Assembly (NCBI GenBank): GCA_020746875.1 | Contig: JAGTJL010000011.1 | Coordinates: forward strand, 124,001-188,000 | Reading direction: 5' to 3' | Source of the DNA: Rhexocercosporidium sp. MPI-PUGE-AT-0058 | Taxonomy: Eukaryota; Ascomycota; Leotiomycetes; Helotiales | Length of the DNA stretch: 64,000 nucleotides | Part shown: in pieces, positions 57,122-64,000 of the stretch | How positions within the stretch are numbered: position 1 is the stretch's first letter | Layout of the letters: every line of letters begins with the position of its first letter | Notes under the pieces: generated by a model | What the model was told of the DNA's origin: nothing | Databases searched by the model: none | The model's input: the letters and a program-made list of their open reading frames with translations, nothing else | Position numbers and translations under genes: made by a program

Positions 57122-59063
57122 TCAGCCCCTCAAGACAAAAAGCGTTCTAGCACCTGAAATGATACCGATCTGATCACCAACTTCCGTCGCAAGCGGAACA
57201 AACGCCAACCTCCCGTTCCTTATAGCCACTAATTTCTCCTGGGCCATGACTCTACAGCAGCTGCATAGAACTTCAAAGCCTTCTTAAAATGTTCATCAGC
57301 GGTTTCGTGAAACGGCCTTAAGTGTCCCCACTCGCTCAGTTGCAGCCGGTTGAATTCATCAAGATGGGTCATGTATTCGTGAAAGCTGTCTGAGGCTATG
57401 CTCTAATCTGGGCCTACCTCCTCAAATACATAATCGAAGTTTCGAGAGCGACCAATTAGTAGCGTATTCCAGAGTGGTTCTTTTGAGATTTCAGTTTCCT
57501 GTTCGGTGGAAGCGTTGTAGGTCGAGGGAAGGAGCTAGGCTGCTTCATACCAGACACGGATATCGACGGCGGTGGATTTAACTCTTTGGGGTATATTATG
57601 TGCATATGTGAGGACTAATTACATTATCTAGAATGGGACTATTGGTAGTAAGATATGGTTTGTGGTGCCTTATCTTGTTTCAGGAGAGCTAGCTCTTGAT
57701 GTTGTGTATAATGTGGTCCCTAACCGGGATGACTCGGGCGGTACAGTGAACAATAAGTGAGAATTGAATTCAGAAAAACAGCCAGAGAAAATGGCTTCTT
57801 CGAACGTCTATTGCTAGGCAAGGGCTGGCCAGGGTATGAGCGTTTGGCAGACCAACATATCGTTGTAGTTTGGCACCTACGAAGGTACGTCTAGTGGAAA
57901 GGGCATATATACCAGCATCAGACAGTAACACGAGCGGAGCGGCTTGTTTCTGCATATAAGGTGCACGGTAGTCTTCAGATAGAGATCTTCTACCAGGGCT
58001 CCATATGCGGGCTTCATTTCTTCGCCAGTATCGTTGGTGACGATCCTGAAACACCGTGAATGTGATCCCGCGGATTAGTCGCCGAGCGGAAATTGGAGAA
58101 CAATATGGCTTCCTCAAGATGGATGAAATCGACTTCTTCTGTGCCCTTAGACTCGACCAAGTACTACAAGCCGACAATCAACCCCAGTTGTTGAAATGTG
58201 CGTGGAGTCATTTGTGTGTGAAAGGGCTTTTGGCACCCTGTAAGTAACAGCCCAATAAAGACCCTCTGCAGCTGATCAAACATATCCTATATATCGACAA
58301 ATGGGAGCTTTCGATTTCCACAGTGAAAAATCAAATTTTTTGGTGGCTGTTAGCTTCTTGGATAGTCTATATGCGGTAGAACCATAGTCTATAGCAAAGT
58401 CGTACGACAGCTGCCCACTGAGCATCTTGCAATCAGTCGTCCATCTTCATTACTTTGGACATGAAAGTATCTGCTTCATCAAGAGAGCAGAAGCTTGATA
58501 CGAGTACGATCGTGTATGATCCGGTCCTCGACTTCAGCGCTTAGACCATGGAAGGAACCATATTGACCAAGCTATAGAGAGAACACACCCTTTCATCTCC
58601 ATGTGAGTTTTAAATTATTGTGGGAGCACGTCTAGGTCAGGTTTCGATCTTCCGAGGTGTGACAACTCCAAACGCAGCTTGCTCAAAAATTCCATCACAG
58701 CAATACTACCATCTGCCTCAATTCCCAACCATACATGAAGAAGCCGATATATCTGGCCCATGCATCATTATCATCTTGATTGATACTGATAGCACTGATC
58801 CAGATCCAACCGATGGACGTCGAAAGCAAGGCGTTTAGTAAGTCGTAAACGCTTTCTGTGACTTTGTGATGCTTCCCATTGAGTAAGATGACACTTTCGC
58901 AGTAGGATCTCCTCAGCAGTATGAGATGTGAGTGCACCGTGACACTCTGAGGTGCCGATGATGAGGCTTTAACTCGCTTCCATATACTTGGATGGCATGC
59001 CACGGTGAATCTTGAGTAGTCTGGTCTGACCAGCTTTGAAGGGGGGATGCTGAAATTCGTTCA
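57122..59063 (-). pseudogene. Decayed HET-domain (heterokaryon incompatibility) gene
   Basis: HET proteins trigger cell death when incompatible hyphae fuse. On the minus strand the N-terminus reads MNEFQHPPFKAGQTRLLKIH from 59063 and then meets a TAA. The HET core continues in another frame (58919-58716) with VILLNGKHHKVTESVYDLLN and IGWIWISAISINQDDNDAWA, matching the family's W-I-D-A-I-C-I-N-Q block; here the Asp and Cys are replaced by Ser and Ser. Middle segments (about 58.2-57.77 kb) give YRAPYMQKQAAPLVLLSDAG. Near the far end, 57247-57122, a further frame gives RNGRLAFVPLATEVGDQIGI and SGARTLFVLRG, the usual C-terminal HET-protein strand pair. Many stops and frame changes lie between. 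I call it a full-length relic with no function. Confidence 0.65.
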
Positions 59064-59706
59064 TAACGGAGTGCGTGCCCCTAAGGCTCGGCTTGCTCAC
59101 GGAGGAATCTCGCAACTCAGCTATGATGAATGGCGATCTTTATAGACGGTACGATACCACAGCCAGGTGGAGGCTGTAAGGGCGAGGAGGGGAAAGGTCT
59201 AACCAGATAAGAAAAGGATTATTCTTGACGACAAGCAGACGAGGCTGGCGAACGAGGTATGCAGGCAAGGGCAAGCCACGCCGCCTAAGAGTCTTCTGCA
59301 ACATGCCGAAATAGAAAACTTCTTCGAAAGGTTTGAACGTCAAGAAAGCAGCCCCAAGCAGCACATCATCTGAACAAGTTCAAAAACTAATCCTACAAAA
59401 CAACGGTAGGGCTCTCTTGAAAAATGAAATTGAGAACAAATTGAAACCAAAGCCAATTCCACGAACACTCGCACTTGCGAAACCGGACTCAAAGACAGCG
59501 CCACATAGGCTTCAAATATCAAGACTTTCCATTTTTGTTTGTGCTCTGTCTATATGTGATACCCAGCCCTCACAACGATCTATAAAATGCGCAACGCAAC
59601 GCTCCTATCATGACAGCGCTCTAAGCTCCAAAGCCCAGCCAAGCGCAACGAAAGTCGTGAGTCTTTCTCGGACAAATGCACTCAACTCTCATTCCAAGAC
59701 ATAAGA

Positions 59707-61529
59707 TTACGGCGCAATGTTTCCACGAACTCCTCCTTTCCCGCCGACTTCTCTACATGTGACCGTGACTGCCGCATCGCCCGCGACATTGATCATGACC
59801 TCAACCTTGCCGCCTTTCTTGACGCCCTTGATGGCTGCTTCGGCTAGCACATTGCCGACTTTCCAGACCTTCTCGCGGACATCCTCTGGCTCTTCGTCGC
59901 TGTCGTCGTCGTCGCTGTCATCGCTGTCGTCGTTATCTCCATTAGTCTTTGGCTTTGGTTGAGCCTTCGAGATCTTGATGGATGATCCTCCCTCAACAAT
60001 CTTGATGAGAACGTCACCACCCTCCTTTGGTGCTGCAATGTGAATGGTGCGACGAGCGGGCATAGCGGTCTCAGCGGAGATGATTGGGGTGAAGACTCCC
60101 TTACTCTCGTCGCCGGTGATAGCTAGGACACCAATGGCGTGGCTGAGATGCTTAACAGTTGTGACAGCTGGGTGCGTAGATTGCTCGATGTCCTCCTTGT
60201 CGAACTCCTGAATCAAGCTGGCCTGAAGAGCAGCTCCTCGGGCTTGTAATTCGGCTGGGTTGATCGCAGTAGGGGTAGTGGACGGGGCAAGGATGGTTGT
60301 GGTAGAAGGGAAGATGTTGGCCATGTTAGAAGCAATCTTGGGAGTGTGCGAGGTTCCTCCAGATAGAATAACCTCATCGATGTCCAAAACATCAAGACCA
60401 GCCTTTTTCACTACACCCTCGATGAGGCGGTTGAAACCGTCAAAGACCTTGCGGGCAATTGTCTCATATCTCAGTCGGTTGATGGTGGATGCGAAATCAA
60501 TACCCTCTGCTAAACTTTCAACACTAAAGTTGGAGTTGGTGCCGATACTGAGAGCTCTCTTGGTAGCTTCGGCTTCTTGCTTTAGCTTAGCTAGACTGCG
60601 GGGGTTCTCTCGGGGGTCGGTAGTATTCCACTTGATGAACTCCTTCGAGAAATGGTCCTGTAGTACGCTATCGAGGTTTACACCAGCAGTATCGTAGTCG
60701 TGTGCGGTAGCCAGAATGGTGTACATCCCCCCCCTCGAAGCAATGACAGCTACATCTGATCTGGTTCCACCAAGGTCTGCAACAACCACGATCTTGTCCG
60801 CTACCTTCGATTCGGGGCGGGCATCGTATGCGAGAAGAGCTGCAACTGGCTCGTGGATGAGTTGAAGCACTTCGAGACCAGCATCTGTGGCAGCCTTTGT
60901 AAGGGCGGCTTTTTGCTTGTCACTAAAGTTGGTAGGGATAGTAATGACGGCTGAGTTAACTGTCTTGCCAGTATAATCGGAAGCAGACTGCGCAAGACGA
61001 CGGAAATGACGAGTAGCAATCTCGGAAACTGTGACTGTTGACTCCTCATCGCCTTCCTTGTCGTGGATTTTAAATGCGATTGTGTCTCCGTAGGCGATTG
61101 GGTGGGCAGAGGCGTGGCTGTGCGTGGGGTCTATTGACTTGAAGCTATTCCCAGATATCAGCACCAATTCGTAGAAGTGTGGTGGAAGACTGTGATTCCA
61201 TACTCTTGTCCCAAGTAGTCTCTGAAGTATGCGACAGTGTTCTTGCTATTGCGGATCAGTTGTGCCTTGGCTTGCTGGCCATTATATTCTTCTCCGTCGA
61301 CATAGGATAGGATCGAAGGGATTTGACGATCTGCCAGGCACATTAGCAACTATTCAGACCCCTCTCATCACCCAAACATCAACATACCTCCGTCCTCGTT
61401 GGCGATAACCTCAGCCTTGTCCTCAGAAGTGGTAAAGGCAATCGAACTGTTAGAGTTTCCGAACGAGATTCCAATGGCATGTCGCTCAGCCGGCGTAGTG
61501 CCATTCGTTGAAGCCCCTTCAGCAGCCAT
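59707..61529 (-). CDS. SSZ1: Ribosome-associated Hsp70-like protein SSZ1
   Basis: Ssz1 forms the ribosome-associated complex with the J-protein zuotin and helps Ssb-type Hsp70 act on nascent chains in the cytosol. Exons 61529-61388, 61330-61204 and 61144-59707 give 568 residues, shorter than canonical Hsp70 (about 640) as expected for Ssz1. The nucleotide-binding domain begins RHAIGISFGNSNSSIAF, the Ssz1-type variant of the Hsp70 GIDLGTT motif. It continues with DRQIPSILSYVDGEEYNGQQ, GQDFKSIDPTHSHASAHPIA, VNSAVITIPTNFSDKQKAAL, VVADLGGTRSDVAVIA and DEVILSGGTSHTPKIASNM. The C-terminal peptide-binding part is short, with an acidic insert (DNDDSDDSDDDDSDEEPED) and ends VRGNIAP. The ATG at 61529 is the first in the exon. 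Introns are canonical. It diverges from RRP40. Confidence 0.93.
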
Positions 61530-61767
61530 ATCTGCAATATCGATTCTGTGTATTCGAGAGTTGTGGGGGGTAATTGCGAGGGTGGTTGGGTCTGAGGCAT
61601 GTGAGGTTATCTCCAACTTTTTTCTCGCCCACAAAATCGAGAAATTTCACGCTAGCCAATTGGAAGCTTTTTGCCCCACTTCCCGCAAGGCTGAGAACCT
61701 TGACCTCATCGCCGGGCTTTGGGAATAGCTTCAACTTCTCCAGAAGAGGCTGCACACACAGTCAACA
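61530..61767. promoter_or_regulatory. Bidirectional promoter between SSZ1 and RRP40
   Basis: Only 238 bp separate the two ATG codons of divergently transcribed housekeeping genes, so both core promoters must lie here. No TATA box is evident, which is usual for such genes. Confidence 0.75.
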
Positions 61768-62548
61768 ATGGCGACGCAACTATTTGTGCTTCCGGGCCAG
61801 CATCTGGACCCTGAAACCCTTCCTTCGCACCCAAAATTACCCCTCAAACTCGGTCCTGGGCTACGCCTCATCCCACCAAGCACAATTACTCCCACAGTGG
61901 CAGGACAGCTATGCACAGACAAGAGGAAGAATGCGGTCTGGGTAGAGTACAATGGCAGTCGCGTAGGCTCAAACTATTCCCTCCTCCAGTATCCAGCTGA
62001 CAGCTCTCCAGTACATTCCTACTGCGGGTGATCTTGTAATAGCAACTATCCAGAAATCCTCCGTCGACGTCTACTTTGCCAGTCTAAGTGACTACACCCC
62101 CAACGCCTCCCTCCCTCAACTCTCCTTCGAAGGTGCAACCAAGAAGACACGGCCACAGCTTACTTTTGGGTCATTGGTGTATGCGAGGGTTACGCTGGCG
62201 AATAAACACATGGATCCGGAGCTGGAATGTGTCTCCTCTTCTACTGGCAAATCGGAAGGATTGGGACCATTGACCGGAGGGATGCTGTTTCCAATTTCTC
62301 TAGGCATGGCAAGGAGATTGATGCTGTCGAAACCAGTCGAGCAAGGGAACTTGGTGGTATTGGAAGAGCTTGGGGGAGCAGGAGTTGCATTTGAGATTGC
62401 AGTGGGAAGGAATGGGAAGCTCTGGGTGGACAGCAAGAACATCAAGACTACGTTGGCGATCGGCAAGGCAATACAGGAGTCTGATGAAAAAGGTTTGGAT
62501 ATTGATGATCAGAGGAAGCTGGCTAAGAAGCTAGTGAGGGAGCTATGA
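61768..62548 (+). CDS. RRP40: Exosome subunit RRP40
   Basis: Rrp40 is one of the three S1/KH cap subunits of the RNA exosome, which processes and degrades RNA in nucleus and cytoplasm. Exons 61768-61962 and 62012-62548, separated by a 49-nt intron (GTAGGC/CAG), give 243 residues, the normal family size. The N-terminal domain reads FVLPGQHLDPETLPSHPKLP with LKLGPGLRLIPPS. The S1 domain starts at the exon junction with YIPTAGDLVIATIQKSSVDV and contains QLSFEGATKKTRPQLTFGSL and VYARVTLANKHMDPELECVS. The KH domain follows, with GKSEGLGPLTGGMLFPISLG, EIAVGRNGKLWVDSKN and TTLAIGKAIQESD. All parts are intact. It shares its upstream region with SSZ1. Confidence 0.94.
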
Positions 62549-63442
62549 ACTGCTCCGGGAGCGGAGCAGACTTGCGCTTCATTGGCGTTGGGCAAATACC
62601 ATGGCTCGGAACTGGGAATGGACGGAAATGGTTCTATGGAATACAATTCTTCCTTGGATTGGCATCATCTGAATGGCCAATTCAGATCTTGCCATCTTTT
62701 GCTCTTTGGGCACTTCTACCTTTTCAAGGCCCTTGTGGAGACACGGCGTTCTCAAATTGGCTTGTAGAACACGGCCTACATTTTGATGTCCTCCAGTGTT
62801 CCTTTTTCGTGATCTGCCTAAGATTTGGTTTCAGGTGAAGTTCATGATCTGCCAACAGCGGGCGAAAGGATAAATCCATGCCCTCTGAGGAACCTAAAGT
62901 CAGAAAATTCGAATTATAAGGCAAGGGTCTTTTTCATGTCAAAAGTCAAAACAGGACTTATAGTATTCCCTCAGGTGCTTGCTGTACTTCGTTCTGGCAG
63001 AGCAACTCCTGTCATCTAGAAAACCATTGAGTAAATAAAGCTTTCCCTAAGAGTGTTTTAAGATGGGGGTAACAAGTTGTACTCCCAATTATTTCTGCTT
63101 TGAAAACATCTGTGAATGTATCTCCTCCATTAGAGAATTCTGCTTATTCAAAGTAACAACAGTTGCAGAACTCAGCATTCTTTGTTTGGCCAATCAACGC
63201 ATGTCGTGTTCAGCCTCGGTTCTCATGTGAGCGATCTTGTGGCTTGAGAGAAACACGCAATTGCGAGTAACCGAAATCCAGGCACAACAGATCAACTCAA
63301 AAGTGTTTAAGCATTCATTCAACTTTCCAAAAATTGCTGAGCAAGTTCATATAAAGTAACTCCCACTTACCGTGACTTACGAAGTGTCTGAGAGCATCTA
63401 TCAAGCCCCAGCCAATCTTGAAGGTGTGATATTCGTACGCAA
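62549..63442. other. Intergenic region upstream of the homeodomain gene
   Basis: No gene is supported in this 0.9-kb stretch. Regulatory genes such as the following one commonly have long upstream regions. Confidence 0.45.
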
Positions 63443-64000
63443 ATGGCGGATTCTTCTCGCAAGCCAGCAGCTTTTGTGAGCTGCCGCTCCCAAAGCCTTG
63501 CGATGGATCAATTTAAACCACTTTTTCATAGGCCATGGGAGAGTGGAATAGAGCGTGAAGTCAACTTCGAACACTTGGAAAGCGATAACAATACGCATGC
63601 ACTCTCGGCTGCGCAGCAAGTCCAGTTCGGGCTTCAGCAGCCCAGCATAAACGTGGCTTCCAATATGACGAAGCCTCGTCTAGGGCAAGATGAAGTCGAG
63701 ATTCTGGAGCGAGCATACTTGACAAATCCCAAGCCATTAACGCAAACTAAGCGCCAGTTAGCCGACAGCATGGGTGTTGACCTGGCCCGAATTAATGTAA
63801 AGTACCTCGAGCACTTCCGTGATTTCCTTCTTCTGACAAAAGCTAGAACTGGTTCCAGAACAGGCGAGCAAAAGAAAGGCTTGAGAAGAAGCAAGTCGTA
63901 TATGAAGAGCAGCAATCACGAGGCCGTAGAGGGTTTGGCCTTGGAGCAGGACTTGGAGATATCATCGCCAGATCATTTTTACGGTAGCAACCAGAACCAT
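63443..64000 (+). CDS. Homeodomain transcription factor, right-edge partial
   Basis: The ATG at 63443 starts MADSSRKPAAFVSCRSQSLA. Exon 1 (to 63796) is followed by a 50-nt intron (GTAAAG/TAG, 63797-63846) that interrupts the homeobox. Joined, the homeodomain reads TKPRLGQDEVEILERAYLTN, PKPLTQTKRQLADSMGVDLA, then RINNWFQNRRAKERLEKKQ. Helix 3 has the invariant WFQNRRAK. It would bind DNA in the nucleus, and fungal homeodomain factors of this kind often govern development. Intron placement inside helix 3 explains why the unspliced frame hides it. After the homeodomain the spliced frame meets a TAG at 63985-63987, giving only about 45 residues beyond exon 1. A neighbouring frame stays open to the edge and looks protein-like (LEQDLEISSPDHFYGSNQNH), so a further intron or a shift is possible. 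The 3' part lies outside the window. Confidence 0.82.
   Translation, partial: MADSSRKPAAFVSCRSQSLAMDQFKPLFHRPWESGIEREVNFEHLESDNNTHALSAAQQVQFGLQQPSINVASNMTKPRLGQDEVEILERAYLTNPKPLTQTKRQLADSMGVDLARINVKYLEHFRDFLLLTKARTGSRTGEQKKGLRRSKSYMKSSNHEAVEGLALEQDLEISSPDHFYGSNQNH

Overview
The window comes from the nuclear genome of a filamentous ascomycete. Introns are mostly 45-70 nt with GTNNGT donors and CAG/TAG acceptors. The gene content is also fungal: two Zn2Cys6 regulators, DHA2-type MFS transporter, sedolisin, GH7, GH27, 2EXR, HET remnant, ERG2, SSZ1, RRP40 and mitochondrial uS14. The mix looks like a plant-associated or saprotrophic Pezizomycotina species, perhaps a leotiomycete, but the exact clade is inference.

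Layout. At 1-3.6 kb an MFS efflux-type transporter (cut by the left edge, with an in-frame stop) lies beside a Zn2Cys6 regulator. At 4.1-5.1 kb is a damaged, unrecognised coding stretch. At 5.4-10.3 kb a Ser/Pro-rich unknown protein and the ribosome-biogenesis WD protein IPI3 diverge. At 10.8-14.3 kb are a secreted sedolisin protease, a short inverted-repeat element and a 2EXR protein. At 14.5-15.1 kb is a short-chain dehydrogenase remnant. At 16.5-21.6 kb is a housekeeping block: a 66-aa spliced protein, ERG2, mitochondrial uS14 and an Arb2-domain protein. At 21.6-28.4 kb are a dead prenylcysteine-oxidase gene, a second Zn2Cys6 regulator and another decayed gene. At 28.8-37.2 kb are an SDR, a membrane-anchored SGNH protein with a long repeat-rich upstream region, a small secreted Cys-rich protein and a charged unknown protein. 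At 39.8-48.9 kb are a secreted Asn/Gly-rich wall-type protein, a second larger inverted-repeat element, a chromodomain protein, a BTB protein and a GMC-oxidoreductase relic. At 49.3-56.7 kb are a GH7 cellobiohydrolase and a GH27 alpha-galactosidase separated by about 4.4 kb without a convincing gene. At 57.1-59.1 kb is a decayed HET-domain gene. At 59.7-62.5 kb SSZ1 and RRP40 diverge from a 238-bp promoter, and at the right edge a homeodomain gene begins.

How it fits together. Conserved housekeeping genes (IPI3, ERG2, uS14m, SSZ1, RRP40) alternate with accessory genes (transport, transcription, secreted hydrolases). The accessory part holds many genes at different stages of decay. Several of the premature stops could be explained by single C-to-T changes in CAA, CAG or CGA codons (or G-to-A in TGG), as expected from repeat-induced point mutation or ordinary deamination. 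Two non-coding inverted-repeat elements with AT-rich cores lie among them. I see no CRISPR array, no rRNA and no convincing intact tRNA. No obviously new multi-gene system is visible. The strongest leads are the graded pseudogenes, the inverted-repeat element with unequal subterminal repeat numbers, the degenerate repeat array at 30.2-30.8 kb and the small six-cysteine secreted protein.
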